A stretch of 64,000 bases of DNA from Hyphococcus sp. GTDB taxonomy: Bacteria > Pseudomonadota > Alphaproteobacteria > Caulobacterales > Parvularculaceae. Positions 8,620-17,907 of this stretch are shown here, in pieces. The DNA lies in NCBI GenBank assembly GCA_021776415.1, contig JAJFFY010000078.1:1-64000 (forward strand). The letters are read 5' to 3'. The translations under genes were made by a program, and so were the position numbers. The notes beneath the pieces were generated by a model that made no database searches, had not been told where the DNA came from, and saw nothing but the letters and a program-made list of their open reading frames with translations. Within the stretch, counting starts at the first letter, position 1, and each line of letters starts with the position of its first letter.

Positions 8620-9930
8620 TTAGGGCTTGCGCTGATCGCGCAAGTCAATCACGCGCTTGGCCTTGCCGGCAGACCGTTCGATGCTGCTCGGGGCGACGGC
8701 ATCGACATGAACTGATACGCCGATATTAGTTTTAATGGCGTGGCTTAGGGCTTTTGCGGCGTCTTGTCGCCGCTCTTCTGTTCTGCCCTCGCGCGCCTCC
8801 ACTTTGACCGTCAGTAAATCCAGCCGCTCGGGGCGCGTTACTTCAAGAACGTAATGCGGCGCCAGGCCGGAGGTTTTTAAAATTTGTTCTTCGATCTGTG
8901 ATGGAAACACATTGACGCCGCGAATGATCAACATGTCGTCATTACGCCCAGTAATGCGATCAATGCGCCGCATCGCTCGCGCTGTTGCGGGGAGCAGCCG
9001 TGTTAAATCGCCGGTTCTGTAACGGATGATCGGCATCGCTTGTTTAGTAAGTGAGGTAAAAACTAATTCGCCAAAGCTGCCATCCGGTAATGCCGCACCG
9101 GTTTTCGGATCAATAATCTCCGGGTAGAAATGATCTTCCCAAATGGTGAGGCCGTCTTTGGTCTCGACGCATTCATTGGCGACGCCGGGGCCGATAACCT
9201 CTGACAAGCCATAGATATCAACCGCGTCAATGTCGAAGGCACCTTCGATCTCGCCGCGCATCTCGTTAGTCCACGGCTCAGCGCCGAATATGCCGATTTT
9301 GAGCGAGGATGCGCGTGGGTCGATTTTCTGCCGGCGGAACTCATCGAGGATCGCCAGCATATAGCTCGGCGTCACCATGATAATATCGGGCTCAAAATCA
9401 CAAATCAGCTGAACCTGCTTTTCGGTCTGGCCGCCGGACATGGGGATGACCGTGCAGCCCAGCGCTTCGGCGCCGTAATGCGCGCCGAGGCCGCCAGTAA
9501 ACAGACCATAGCCATAGGCGACATGGACTTTCATGCCGGGGCGCCCGCCAGCCGCGCGGATTGAGCGTGCGACGAGATCGGCCCAGGTTGCGATGTCTTT
9601 TTTGGTGTAGCCAACGACGGTTGGTTTGCCGGTAGTGCCGGAGGATGCGTGGATCCGCACAATGTCCTCACGAGGGCAGGCGAAAAATCCAAACGGATAG
9701 GCGGCGCGTAAATCACCTTTTGTGGTAAACGGAAATTTCGCCAAATCGCCTAATGTTTTTAGATCGCCGGGATGAATACCAGCCTCATCAAAAAGCTTCT
9801 TATACGCCTTATTATTTTCAAAGGCGTGCGTCAGCGTCCATTGCATACGCTCAAGCTGTAACGCTTCGAGCGCTATGCGACCAAGGCGTTCGCCATCATC
9901 GAGCAGCGGCTGGTAGCTGGCCTGTGGCAT
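8620..9930 (-). CDS. paaK: Phenylacetate-CoA ligase PaaK
   Basis: PaaK activates phenylacetate to phenylacetyl-CoA using ATP and CoA, the entry step of the pathway. The 436-residue protein carries the adenylate-forming P-loop motif HASSGTTGKPTVVGYT near residue 94, the substrate segment YGLSEVIGPGVANEC and the hinge YRTGDLTR, with the small C-terminal PaaK-type domain (IRGVNVFPSQIEEQIL). The length is normal for PaaK. It lies 14 bases downstream of paaZ and 22 upstream of paaR. Confidence 0.96.
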   Translation of the reverse strand: MPQASYQPLLDDGERLGRIALEALQLERMQWTLTHAFENNKAYKKLFDEAGIHPGDLKTLGDLAKFPFTTKGDLRAAYPFGFFACPREDIVRIHASSGTTGKPTVVGYTKKDIATWADLVARSIRAAGGRPGMKVHVAYGYGLFTGGLGAHYGAEALGCTVIPMSGGQTEKQVQLICDFEPDIIMVTPSYMLAILDEFRRQKIDPRASSLKIGIFGAEPWTNEMRGEIEGAFDIDAVDIYGLSEVIGPGVANECVETKDGLTIWEDHFYPEIIDPKTGAALPDGSFGELVFTSLTKQAMPIIRYRTGDLTRLLPATARAMRRIDRITGRNDDMLIIRGVNVFPSQIEEQILKTSGLAPHYVLEVTRPERLDLLTVKVEAREGRTEERRQDAAKALSHAIKTNIGVSVHVDAVAPSSIERSAGKAKRVIDLRDQRKP

Positions 9931-9944
9931 GGGCGTTCCGATAC

Positions 9945-11975
9945 CTAAATCGCGTTCATGGTCAGGAGATCATAGCTCGCCACTGCTTCGCCATCCTGAT
10001 TGGTGACCAGGACATCCCACCTGACCTCGCCATACTCGTCGTTGCGTTTTTTCTTTGATTTGGCGGTGAGGCGCACTTTGATCGTATCGCCCGCAGGAAC
10101 CGGGGTGAGGAAGCGCAGTTCATCAAGCCCGTAATTGGCGAGCACCGGTCCCGGCGCCGGATCGACAAACAGCCCCGCGGCGAAGGAAAGCAGCAGATAC
10201 CCATGGGCGACGCGACCCGGGAAGAACGGATTTGCTTTTGCGGCTTCGTCATCCATATGGGCGTAGAAATTATCGCCGGTAAATTCCGCAAAATGCTCGA
10301 TGTCTTCGAGACTGATGGTGCGCGCTTTGGTTTCAATGGTTTTACCGATTGCTAGCTCGCCAAATTTTAACCGGAAGGGGTGCGGCGCGCCGGCGTCGAT
10401 CTCCGCGCCCTTCATCCAGCTATGGGTGACGCCGGTGATGATGGCGGGCGATCCCTGGATGGCCGTGCGTTGCATATAATGTTTGACGCCGCGTACGCCA
10501 CCAAGTTCCTCGCCGCCGCCGGCGCGGCCGGGCCCGCCATGGACGAGGACGGGAAGGGGGGAGCCGTGTCCCGTGGATTCCTTGGCGCTGTCACGGTTGA
10601 TGATTGCGATGCGGCCATGATAGGCGCCGGCGCCAAGCGCGAAGTCGCGCGCGATCTCTTCGTCATGGGTAAACAGCGACATGACGAGGGAGCCTTCGCC
10701 GCGATTGCAAAGATTGATTGCGTCATCGAGGTTGTTATAGGGCATCAAAGTTGATACCGGCCCGAATGCTTCTACCTCATGCACCTTAACGGCGCTTTGA
10801 GGCGTCTCGCAGCGAAGCAGCACCGGTGAAATAAAGGCGCCATCGTTGATATCGCCGCCGATCACTTCGACTTTGTTTGGATCGCCGAACACAATCTCGG
10901 CTTCGCTCGCCAAAACGGCAATTTTCTCGCGGACATCGTCGCGCTGCGCCTGGCTGACCAGCGCACCCATGCGCACATCATCATTGGCCGGGTCGCCGAC
11001 GGTGATCTTTGCAAGGCGGGCTTTCAGCGCCTCTTCCGCGGCGCCAAGAAGGCTCATCGGCACAATTGCGCGGCGGATCGCGGTGCATTTCTGTCCGGCC
11101 TTAACCGTCATCTCACGGACGACTTCCTTGATGAAGAGATCAAACTCCGGCGTATCAGGCGTCGCGTCGGGACCCAGCACAGATGCGTTGAGGGAATCCT
11201 GTTCAGCCACGAAGCGTACGCTCTGGCTGGTGATGCGCGGATGGTTTTTCAGTTTGTTCGCTGTTTGCGCCGAGCCGGTGAAGGAAACGATATCCTGCCC
11301 GGTCAAATGATCGAACAGATCGCCGACCGATCCGACGATCAACTGAACCGCGCCTTCGGGAAGGCGCCCGGTTTCAACCATGATGCGCAGCGCCGCCTCG
11401 GCAAGATAGGCGGTGTTGGTGGCGGGCTTCACAATTGCCGGAACACCGGCGAGCAGGGTTGGCGCAAGTTTTTCGAGCATGCCCCAGACCGGAAAGTTGA
11501 ACGCATTGATATGGACAGCGGCGCCGTGGCGTGGTGTGTAAATATGCTGGCCCATAAAGGTGCCTTCACGCGATATTTGCTCCGCCGGGCCGTCCATCAA
11601 AATCCGGTCATCAGGTAAATTCTTTCGGCCGGTTGACGACATGGCAAACAGTGTCCCGGCGCCGCCTTCAATATCGATCCAGCCATCCTTGCGCGTCGCG
11701 CCGGACTGGAAGTTTAATTCATAAAGCTCTTCCTTGCGCTCCATGATCGCCTTGCCGAGGTCTTTTAAAATATAGGCGCGGTCATGAAAGGTAAGCTTGC
11801 GCAAAGCCGGGCCGCCGACATTGCGCGCATGGTCCAGCATCGCTTTGAAGTCGAGGCCGGATGAGCTGGTTTGCGCCACCGTTTCGCCGGTTACTGCTGA
11901 GGCAATCTTCACCAGTCCGCCATTGCCTTCGACCCATTTCCCTGCGGCAAAGTTCTTTAAGATTGGCGCTGACAT
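9945..11975 (-). CDS. paaZ: Bifunctional oxepin-CoA hydrolase / dehydrogenase PaaZ
   Basis: PaaZ opens the oxepin-CoA ring and oxidises the resulting aldehyde to 3-oxo-5,6-dehydrosuberyl-CoA. The start chosen is ATG 11975, with GGAG six bases upstream; a GTG lies just before it. The aldehyde dehydrogenase domain (about 1-520) has the Glu region [11 protein letters not shown] and the catalytic Cys in GQKCTAIRR. The C-terminal MaoC-type hydratase domain (about 540-676) shows [12 protein letters not shown] and [12 protein letters not shown]. Both domains look intact, unlike the dehydrogenase-dead relatives that divert the pathway. It sits between paaG and paaK in one operon. Confidence 0.95.
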   Translation of the reverse strand: MSAPILKNFAAGKWVEGNGGLVKIASAVTGETVAQTSSSGLDFKAMLDHARNVGGPALRKLTFHDRAYILKDLGKAIMERKEELYELNFQSGATRKDGWIDIEGGAGTLFAMSSTGRKNLPDDRILMDGPAEQISREGTFMGQHIYTPRHGAAVHINAFNFPVWGMLEKLAPTLLAGVPAIVKPATNTAYLAEAALRIMVETGRLPEGAVQLIVGSVGDLFDHLTGQDIVSFTGSAQTANKLKNHPRITSQSVRFVAEQDSLNASVLGPDATPDTPEFDLFIKEVVREMTVKAGQKCTAIRRAIVPMSLLGAAEEALKARLAKITVGDPANDDVRMGALVSQAQRDDVREKIAVLASEAEIVFGDPNKVEVIGGDINDGAFISPVLLRCETPQSAVKVHEVEAFGPVSTLMPYNNLDDAINLCNRGEGSLVMSLFTHDEEIARDFALGAGAYHGRIAIINRDSAKESTGHGSPLPVLVHGGPGRAGGGEELGGVRGVKHYMQRTAIQGSPAIITGVTHSWMKGAEIDAGAPHPFRLKFGELAIGKTIETKARTISLEDIEHFAEFTGDNFYAHMDDEAAKANPFFPGRVAHGYLLLSFAAGLFVDPAPGPVLANYGLDELRFLTPVPAGDTIKVRLTAKSKKKRNDEYGEVRWDVLVTNQDGEAVASYDLLTMNAI

Positions 11976-11999
11976 CACTCTCTCCGATATGATTTAAAT

Positions 12000-12791
12000 T
12001 TATTGGCCTTTGAAGGCGGGTTTGCGTTTGTTCATGAATGCGTCGACGCCCTCACGGTAGTCTTGGGTTTTGCCGAGCTGACGCTGAAGGTCTCGTTCAA
12101 GATCGAGTTGTTGGTCGAGGGAGCGCGACCAGGTGGATCGAATTGCCTGTTTGGTTGCGGCAAGCCCGCGGGTTGGCGCTGCGGCAAATTTTTGAACCAG
12201 CGCGTCAGCTTCCTCAATGAGCTTATCGTCATCAACTGCTTTCCAGATCAGGCCCCATTCCTCGGCTTTCTCCGCGAGCAACGGGTCGCCAGTGAGGGCG
12301 AGGCCGAGCGCGCGCGCTTGCCCCACAAGGCGCGGTAGGCTCCAGGTGCCGCCGCTATCGGGAACCAGACCAATATTGGCAAAGGACTGAATGAATTTGG
12401 CGCTTTTTGCCGCGATAACAATGTCCGCGGCGAGGGCAATATTCGCTCCGGCGCCGGCGGCGACGCCGTTCACCGCGCAAATCACTGGCATCTCCAAACT
12501 GGTCAGCCGGCGGATTAACGGGTTGTAGCGATCCTCCAGCGATGCGCCGAGATCGACGCTATCTCCGCCCGGCGCGACAGCACGGTCGGACAAATCCTGG
12601 CCGGCGCAAAATCCGCGCCCCGATCCGGTGATCAGTAAAACCCGAACCGATTTGTCGGCTTCGACGCGATCAAGCGCGTCGCGCACTTCATCATGCATTT
12701 GGACGGTGAAGCTGTTGAGCCGGTCCGGGCGGTTCAAGGTGAGCCGCGCTGCAGCTTCTTCTATGGAAAACAGGATGGTCTCATACGCCAT
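12000..12791 (-). CDS. paaG: Epoxyphenylacetyl-CoA isomerase PaaG
   Basis: PaaG isomerises ring-1,2-epoxyphenylacetyl-CoA to oxepin-CoA and later shifts a double bond. The 263-residue crotonase-fold protein has GRGFCAGQDLSDR, ICAVNGVAAGAGANIALAAD (oxyanion hole) and the catalytic Asp region IGLVPDSGGTW. It has PaaG-specific features: NRPDRLNSF and a tail with DYREGVDAFMNKRKPAFKG. It is the first gene of the minus-strand operon, 24 bases before paaZ, and faces paaJ across a 145-bp control region. Confidence 0.93.
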   Translation of the reverse strand: MAYETILFSIEEAAARLTLNRPDRLNSFTVQMHDEVRDALDRVEADKSVRVLLITGSGRGFCAGQDLSDRAVAPGGDSVDLGASLEDRYNPLIRRLTSLEMPVICAVNGVAAGAGANIALAADIVIAAKSAKFIQSFANIGLVPDSGGTWSLPRLVGQARALGLALTGDPLLAEKAEEWGLIWKAVDDDKLIEEADALVQKFAAAPTRGLAATKQAIRSTWSRSLDQQLDLERDLQRQLGKTQDYREGVDAFMNKRKPAFKGQ

Positions 12792-12865
12792 GTATATTAT
12801 AGCCCGAAATGGGCCTCCCTGGCCGGTTTTGAATTAGCGTTGCATCACTTGCAGCGTTCATATAA

Positions 12866-12885
12866 TCGAATGTCCGGTCGGTCAA
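12866..12885. promoter_or_regulatory. Putative PaaR operator between paaG and paaJ
   Basis: On the minus strand the site reads TTGACCGACCGGACATTCGA. TTGACC can serve as a -35 element for the paaG operon, with weak -10 candidates (TATATG or TATGAA) 15-17 bases further on. A plus-strand TATAAT at 12861-12866 may serve paaJ. The plus-strand segment GGTCGGTCAATT (12876-12887) differs at one base from GGTCGGTTAATT in front of paaA, so both blocks probably share one regulator, most simply the TetR protein at the end of the paaG operon. Confidence 0.55.
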
Positions 12886-12936
12886 TTATTTGGACGCGCG
12901 CCTGATGGCCGTTTGTTAAAACAGAGGAATAGATAA

Positions 12937-14139
12937 ATGGCGGACGCCTATATCTGCGATGCTATCAGAACCCCGATTGGGCGATATGGCGGCGCTCTGG
13001 CTGCGTTGCGCGCCGACGATCTTGCGGCGGTTCCGCTGCGCGCGTTGAAAGAGCGCAATCGCGGCATTGAATGGACGGCGGTCGACGATTTAATTTTGGG
13101 CTGCGCCAATCAGGCCGGCGAGGACAATCGCAATGTCGCGCGGATGGCGGCGCTGCTGGCGGGGCTTGGCGAGGGCGTGCCCGGAACGACGGTCAACCGT
13201 TTGTGCGGGTCGGGCATGGATGCGGTGACCATTGCGGCGCGCTCGATCAAGGCCGGAGAGGCTAATTTGGTGATTGCCGGCGGTGCGGAATCCATGTCGC
13301 GCGCGCCGTTTGTGATGGGCAAGGCGGAGGCGGCGTTCTCGCGCAAGGCGGAGATTTTCGATACCACCCTTGGCTGGCGCTTTGTTAATCCGGTTCTGAA
13401 AGATCAGTACGGGATTGATTCCATGCCGGAGACTGCGGAAAATGTCGCCGAAGAGTTCTCGGTCACGCGCGAAGATCAGGATGCCTTCGCCCTGCGCAGT
13501 CAGCAACGCACGGCTAAAGCGCAAAGTTCGGGGAGATTTACTGCGGAAATATCGCCGGTTAAGATCCCTCAGCGAAAGGGCGACCCCAAAATTATCGACC
13601 GGGACGAGCATCCGCGAGAGACCAGCCTTGAGGCGCTTAGAAAATTAAGACCGTTTGTAAAAAAGGACGGCGTCATCACCGCCGGCAATGCGTCGGGAGT
13701 GAATGACGGCGCCGCGGCGCTGGTTGTTGCATCCGAGGACGCCGCAAAAAAATATGGCCTGACGCCGCGAGCGCGGTTTGTCGCCGGCGCGGTTGTCGGT
13801 TTGGCGCCGCGCATCATGGGCTTTGGTCCGGCGCCAGCGGCAAAGGCTGTGCTGGCGAAGGCGGGTCTGACTATCGGCGATATGGATGTGATCGAGCTCA
13901 ACGAGGCGTTCGCAGCGCAAGTGCTGGCGACCATGCGGGAGCTTGGCCTTGCCGATGACGCCGCGCATGTGAACTCCAATGGCGGCGCGATCGCCCTTGG
14001 CCACCCGCTCGGCATGTCTGGCGCCCGGCTGGTGTTAACCGCCACGGAGGAGCTGCAGCGCACGGGTGGGCGCTACGCGCTGTGCGCCATGTGCATCGGC
14101 GTTGGTCAGGGAATTGCCTGTATTATCGAGCTTGTGTAG
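12937..14139 (+). CDS. paaJ: 3-oxoadipyl-CoA thiolase PaaJ
   Basis: This thiolase cleaves 3-oxoadipyl-CoA to succinyl-CoA and acetyl-CoA and can also act on the 3-oxo-dehydrosuberyl-CoA intermediate. The 400-residue protein has the acyl-accepting Cys in VNRLCGSGMDAV (about 88-99), the His in NGGAIALGHPLGMSGAR and the second Cys in CAMCIGVGQG. It begins with YICDAIRTPIGRYGGAL, typical of the PcaF/PaaJ branch. It is read away from paaG and ends just before the paaA promoter. Confidence 0.92.
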   Translation: MADAYICDAIRTPIGRYGGALAALRADDLAAVPLRALKERNRGIEWTAVDDLILGCANQAGEDNRNVARMAALLAGLGEGVPGTTVNRLCGSGMDAVTIAARSIKAGEANLVIAGGAESMSRAPFVMGKAEAAFSRKAEIFDTTLGWRFVNPVLKDQYGIDSMPETAENVAEEFSVTREDQDAFALRSQQRTAKAQSSGRFTAEISPVKIPQRKGDPKIIDRDEHPRETSLEALRKLRPFVKKDGVITAGNASGVNDGAAALVVASEDAAKKYGLTPRARFVAGAVVGLAPRIMGFGPAPAAKAVLAKAGLTIGDMDVIELNEAFAAQVLATMRELGLADDAAHVNSNGGAIALGHPLGMSGARLVLTATEELQRTGGRYALCAMCIGVGQGIACIIELV

Positions 14140-14152
14140 CCCTGATAATTCG

Positions 14153-14181
14153 TTGACCGTATGGTCGGTTAATTCTATATA
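14153..14181 (+). promoter_or_regulatory. paaA promoter with overlapping operator
   Basis: TTGACC (14153-14158) and TATATA (14176-14181) are separated by 17 bases, a near-consensus housekeeping promoter. The -35 box and spacer are covered by the imperfect dyad TTGACCGTATGGTCGGTTAA (14153-14172; arms TTgACCG / CGGTtAA). This fits repression by a TetR-type regulator that blocks RNA polymerase. The paaA start lies about 75 bases downstream. Confidence 0.65.
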
Positions 14182-14255
14182 GTCGCTGTCGCCATTCTGC
14201 GCCGCAGCTTGGCTGTTCAAACATGCTCGCAATTGCCTGTTTTTAGGAGGCTTTT

Positions 14256-15248
14256 TTGTACGCACAGGAAGTAAAATCTACCGGCAAGGGCGTGCTGTCT
14301 CTCGAGGAGATGGATCCGGTTGAGCGCGCCTTTCAGGAAAAGGTCAATGCCGGCGTCAAGATCGAGCCCAAGGACTGGATGCCGGAGGGCTATCGCAAGA
14401 CGCTGATCCGCCAGATCTCGCAACATGCCCATTCGGAAATTGTCGGCCAGCTGCCGGAAGGCAACTGGATCACCCGGGCGCCGACGCTGGAGCGCAAGGC
14501 GATCCTGATCGCCAAGGTGCAGGACGAGGCCGGGCATGGACTTTATCTTTATTGCGCAGCGGAAACTCTTGGCGTATCGCGCGATCAGATGACGGAGCAA
14601 TTGCTGTCGGGGAAGGCAAAATATTCCTCGATCTTCAATTACCCGACGCTGACATGGGCTGATATCGGCGCCATCGGCTGGCTCGTCGACGGCGCCGCGA
14701 TCATGAACCAGGTGCCATTGCAGCGCTGTTCGTTTGGGCCTTATTCCCGCGCGATGATCCGCGTCTGCAAGGAAGAAAGTTTCCACCAGCGCCAGGGCTA
14801 CGACATCATGATGAAGCTCTGCGCCGGGACGCTGGATCAAAAAGCGATGGCGCAAGATGCGCTGGATCGCTGGTGGTGGCCGTCGCTGATGATGTTCGGC
14901 CCGTCCGATGCGCAATCGGTGCATTCGGCTCAGTCGCTGGCGTGGAAGATCAAACAAGATACCAATGACGAGTTGCGCCAGAAATTTGTCGACCAGACGG
15001 TTCCACAAGCGAAGTATCTTGGCCTTTCCGTCCCCGATCCTGACCTTAAATGGAATGAGGAGAAGGGCGGGCATGATTTTGGCGAGGTCGATTGGGAAGA
15101 ATTTTTCCAAGTGGTCTCAGGCAACGGCCCTTGCAACGCTGATCGCATGGCCGCGCGCCGCAAAGCCTGGAGTGACGGCGAGTGGTTCCGTGACGCGTTG
15201 ATGGCGCATGCTGAAAAACACTCCGCCGACAAAGTCGCGGCGGAATAG
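14256..15248 (+). CDS. paaA: Phenylacetyl-CoA epoxidase subunit PaaA
   Basis: PaaA is the catalytic diiron subunit of the multicomponent epoxidase that converts phenylacetyl-CoA to the 1,2-epoxide with O2 and reducing power from PaaE. The start is TTG 14256 with a strong AGGAGG five bases upstream; no suitable ATG is nearby, so this rare start is well supported and may tune expression. The ferritin-like protein (330 residues) shows likely iron ligands E61 (HAHSEIVGQ), E91 and H94 (QDEAGHGLY), D145 and E174/H177 ([11 protein letters not shown]). First gene of the paaABCDE-paaA/C-like-paaH-paaF operon. Confidence 0.95.
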   Translation: MYAQEVKSTGKGVLSLEEMDPVERAFQEKVNAGVKIEPKDWMPEGYRKTLIRQISQHAHSEIVGQLPEGNWITRAPTLERKAILIAKVQDEAGHGLYLYCAAETLGVSRDQMTEQLLSGKAKYSSIFNYPTLTWADIGAIGWLVDGAAIMNQVPLQRCSFGPYSRAMIRVCKEESFHQRQGYDIMMKLCAGTLDQKAMAQDALDRWWWPSLMMFGPSDAQSVHSAQSLAWKIKQDTNDELRQKFVDQTVPQAKYLGLSVPDPDLKWNEEKGGHDFGEVDWEEFFQVVSGNGPCNADRMAARRKAWSDGEWFRDALMAHAEKHSADKVAAE

Positions 15249-15257
15249 GAGTACTAT

Positions 15258-15542
15258 ATGTCAAACGAATGGCCGCTTTGGGAAGTGTTTATCCGTGGGC
15301 AACACGGGATGTCCCATCGCCATGTGGGCAGTCTGCATGCGCCTGACTCTGAAATGGCGATCAACAATGCGCGTGATGTTTATACCAGGCGCAATGAAGG
15401 TGTTTCGATCTGGGTCGTCAAAGCCGGCGACATCACCGCATCGGCGCCGGGAGAGAAGGGACCTTTGTTTGAGCCTGCAAATTCCAAAGTCTACCGCCAC
15501 CCGACATTTTTTGATATTCCCGATGACGTTGGGCGCATGTGA
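15258..15542 (+). CDS. paaB: Phenylacetyl-CoA epoxidase subunit PaaB
   Basis: A small 94-residue subunit that links the PaaA/PaaC heterodimers in the epoxidase. The pattern WPLWEVFIRGQHGMSHRHVG followed by MAINNARDVYTRRNEG and a short VxxAGDITAS segment is typical of PaaB. It lies nine bases after paaA behind TAGGAG, and its stop codon overlaps the paaC start (TGATG). Confidence 0.95.
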   Translation: MSNEWPLWEVFIRGQHGMSHRHVGSLHAPDSEMAINNARDVYTRRNEGVSIWVVKAGDITASAPGEKGPLFEPANSKVYRHPTFFDIPDDVGRM

Positions 15543-16285
15543 TGGCGGACAATCCAACAGTCGAATTTGCGCTGCGCATGGGCGACAATTGTCTCGTCCT
15601 TGGACAGAATGTTTCGGCTTGGTGCGGCCATGCGCCGGTGCTCGAAGAAGATATCGCCCTTGCTAATGTCGCGCTGGACCTGATCGGCCAGACGCGGATG
15701 TGGCTCGGGCTTGCGGGAGAGCTTGAAGGCAAAGGCCGCAGCGCTGACGACCTCGCTTTTTTGCGCGACGTGCGTGAATTTCGCAATTGCCTGCTGGTGG
15801 AACAGCCAAACAGCGATTTCGGTCAGACCCTGATGCGTCAGTTCCTGTTCGACGCCTGGCATCATCCGATGTTGAAAATGCTGTCGGGCGCGGCGGATGC
15901 GCGTGTTGCCGAGATTGCGGAAAAATCGGTCAAGGAAGCGGCCTATCACCTGGATCGCTCAACCGATCTGATCATCCGCCTTGGCGACGGCAGCGATGAA
16001 AGTCATCACCGCATGCAAGGAGCGCTCGATCGATTATGGCGCTATAGCGGAGAGCTCATGGCGGCAGACGCGATCGACGAGGCGGTTGTCGGGCCGGGCC
16101 TCGGAGACATTGAAGCGCAGTACAAAGATTATACCAGCAAGGTGTTTGGCGAGGCGACGCTAACGATCCCTGAGGCTGCGTTTATGCAAAAGGGCGGCAA
16201 GGTCGGACTGCATACGGAAGCGCTTGGTCACATGTTGGCGGACATGCAATTTCTTCAGCGCAGCTATCCCGGGGCGCAGTGGTGA
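15542..16285 (+). CDS. paaC: Phenylacetyl-CoA epoxidase subunit PaaC
   Basis: PaaC is the structural ferritin-like partner of PaaA. The start is ATG 15542, overlapping the paaB stop; a GTG three bases earlier is a less likely alternative. The 247-residue protein shows RMGDNCLVLGQNVSAWCGHAP near the N-terminus (given here in parts of a conserved segment), LANVALDLIGQTR and KEAAYHLDRS, which resembles the degenerate metal site of PaaC. It is tightly coupled with paaB and paaD. Confidence 0.93.
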   Translation: MADNPTVEFALRMGDNCLVLGQNVSAWCGHAPVLEEDIALANVALDLIGQTRMWLGLAGELEGKGRSADDLAFLRDVREFRNCLLVEQPNSDFGQTLMRQFLFDAWHHPMLKMLSGAADARVAEIAEKSVKEAAYHLDRSTDLIIRLGDGSDESHHRMQGALDRLWRYSGELMAADAIDEAVVGPGLGDIEAQYKDYTSKVFGEATLTIPEAAFMQKGGKVGLHTEALGHMLADMQFLQRSYPGAQW

Positions 16286-16289
16286 TCCC

Positions 16290-16790
16290 ATGGCGGCGCT
16301 CGCGACACATCTTTCGATAAAAGAAATCTGGAGCTGGCTCGAAGATGTGCCGGATCCGGAGATCCCCGTCATCTCGGTGGTTGAGCTTGGCATCGTTCGC
16401 GACGTCAGCCTCGACGGCGCTGCTATCGTCGTGACGGTAACGCCGACTTATTCCGGCTGTCCGGCGACGGCGGTGATTGCGATGGATATCGAACAGGCGA
16501 TCCGCAAACACGGCATTGATGAGGTGCGCATCGAGACGCAATTGTCGCCCGCCTGGACGACTGACTGGATCACTGAATCGGCGCGCGAAAAACTTAATGC
16601 CTATGGCATCGCACCTCCGGAAAAAGGCGCCGCCTGCGCTGGTGCGTTGCGGACACGGACACGGATTAAATGTCCGCTATGCGGTTCAGCCAATACCGAA
16701 TGTATCAGCCAGTTCGGCTCAACCCCTTGCAAGGCGCATTATCGCTGTAAGGACTGTCTGGAACCATTTGACTATTTTAAAAGCTTTTAG
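16290..16790 (+). CDS. paaD: Phenylacetate degradation protein PaaD
   Basis: PaaD is a DUF59/MIP18-type protein needed for epoxidase function, probably in Fe-S or metal-centre maturation. The start is ATG 16290, four bases after the paaC stop; upstream in-frame codons would overlap paaC. The 166-residue product has the DUF59 core (VPDPEIPVISVVELGIVRDV and YSGCPATAVIAMDI) and a C-terminal Cys-rich tail (CPLCGS, then C at TPCKAHYRCKDC) like a zinc ribbon. Confidence 0.93.
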   Translation: MAALATHLSIKEIWSWLEDVPDPEIPVISVVELGIVRDVSLDGAAIVVTVTPTYSGCPATAVIAMDIEQAIRKHGIDEVRIETQLSPAWTTDWITESAREKLNAYGIAPPEKGAACAGALRTRTRIKCPLCGSANTECISQFGSTPCKAHYRCKDCLEPFDYFKSF

Positions 16791-16810
16791 AAGAAGCGGA
16801 ACAATAAAAT

Positions 16811-17884
16811 ATGGCGCAGTTCTATCCTCTTCGCGTGAGCGATATTCACCGGGAAACCCGAGACAGCGTGGTTGTCACGTTGGAGCCGCCAGCGGATGCG
16901 CGCGAGGCGTTTGACTTCACGCAGGGCCAGTATCTGACGTTTCGCCGCAAGTTTGACGGCGAAGAAATGCGACGGTCCTATTCAGTGTGTTCAGGCGTTG
17001 CGGATGGTACCTTGCGGGTTGGCATTAAAAAGGTGGATGGTGGCTGGTTTTCATCCTTCGCCAATGATGAGTTAAAAGTCGGCGACACACTCGACGCCAT
17101 GGCGCCCATGGGCAATTTCCATGCACCGCTGATGCCGGGCGCAGTCCGGCGCTATTTGGGGTTTGCAGGCGGCAGCGGCATTACGCCGTTGATTAGCATT
17201 ATCAAAACCGTTCTCAATGCAGAGCCGCAATCTACCTTCACGTTGGTTTATGGAAACCGGTCGGCGACGTCGATCATGTTTAAAGAAGAGCTCGAAGATA
17301 TCAAAAACCTTCATATGGGTCGCTTTAATGTGATCCATATTCTTGAAAGTGAAACCGACATTGAACTGTTCAGTGGTCTTTTGACTGCCGAGAAATGCGA
17401 TGCGCTTTTTGGTCGTTGGGTTAATGTCGAGGGTGCGAATTTTGCCTTTATCTGCGGGCCTGAACCGATGATGTTGACGGTAGCGGCCGCCCTTAAGGCG
17501 GCCGGCATGGATGCGGCGAAAATCAAATTTGAGCTGTTCGCATCAGCCCAGCCCGGAAAAGCAAAAGCCCGCGCGGCGCCGAAGCAAGGCGACGATACCG
17601 CGGCTGTCTGTAAGGCGACAATTATCATGGACGGCGTTCGTCGCGAGGTTGATATCGCCAAACACGGCCAATCGGTGCTGGAGGCCGCGCTTGGCGCAGA
17701 CCTCGACGCACCGTTTGCCTGCCGGGCCGGCGTCTGCTCGACTTGCCGGGCAAAAGTGATTGAAGGCGAAGCTGAGATGCTGGCCAATTACGCGCTTGAA
17801 GATTACGAGGTAGAGCGCGGCTATGTGCTAACCTGCCAATGCTATCCTTTAAGCGACAAGCTTGTTGTAGATTATGATCAATAG
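16811..17884 (+). CDS. paaE: Epoxidase reductase PaaE
   Basis: PaaE passes electrons from NADPH through FAD and a 2Fe-2S cluster to the PaaA diiron centre. The 357-residue protein has an N-terminal ferredoxin-reductase module (RRSYSVCSG for FAD binding; GGSGITPLISIIKTVL for NADPH) and a C-terminal plant-type ferredoxin domain with CRAGVCSTCRAKV and a fourth Cys in VLTCQCYP. It starts 20 bases after paaD. Confidence 0.95.
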   Translation: MAQFYPLRVSDIHRETRDSVVVTLEPPADAREAFDFTQGQYLTFRRKFDGEEMRRSYSVCSGVADGTLRVGIKKVDGGWFSSFANDELKVGDTLDAMAPMGNFHAPLMPGAVRRYLGFAGGSGITPLISIIKTVLNAEPQSTFTLVYGNRSATSIMFKEELEDIKNLHMGRFNVIHILESETDIELFSGLLTAEKCDALFGRWVNVEGANFAFICGPEPMMLTVAAALKAAGMDAAKIKFELFASAQPGKAKARAAPKQGDDTAAVCKATIIMDGVRREVDIAKHGQSVLEAALGADLDAPFACRAGVCSTCRAKVIEGEAEMLANYALEDYEVERGYVLTCQCYPLSDKLVVDYDQ

Positions 17885-17907
17885 CTGGGACCAATAGGCG
17901 GAGAAAA

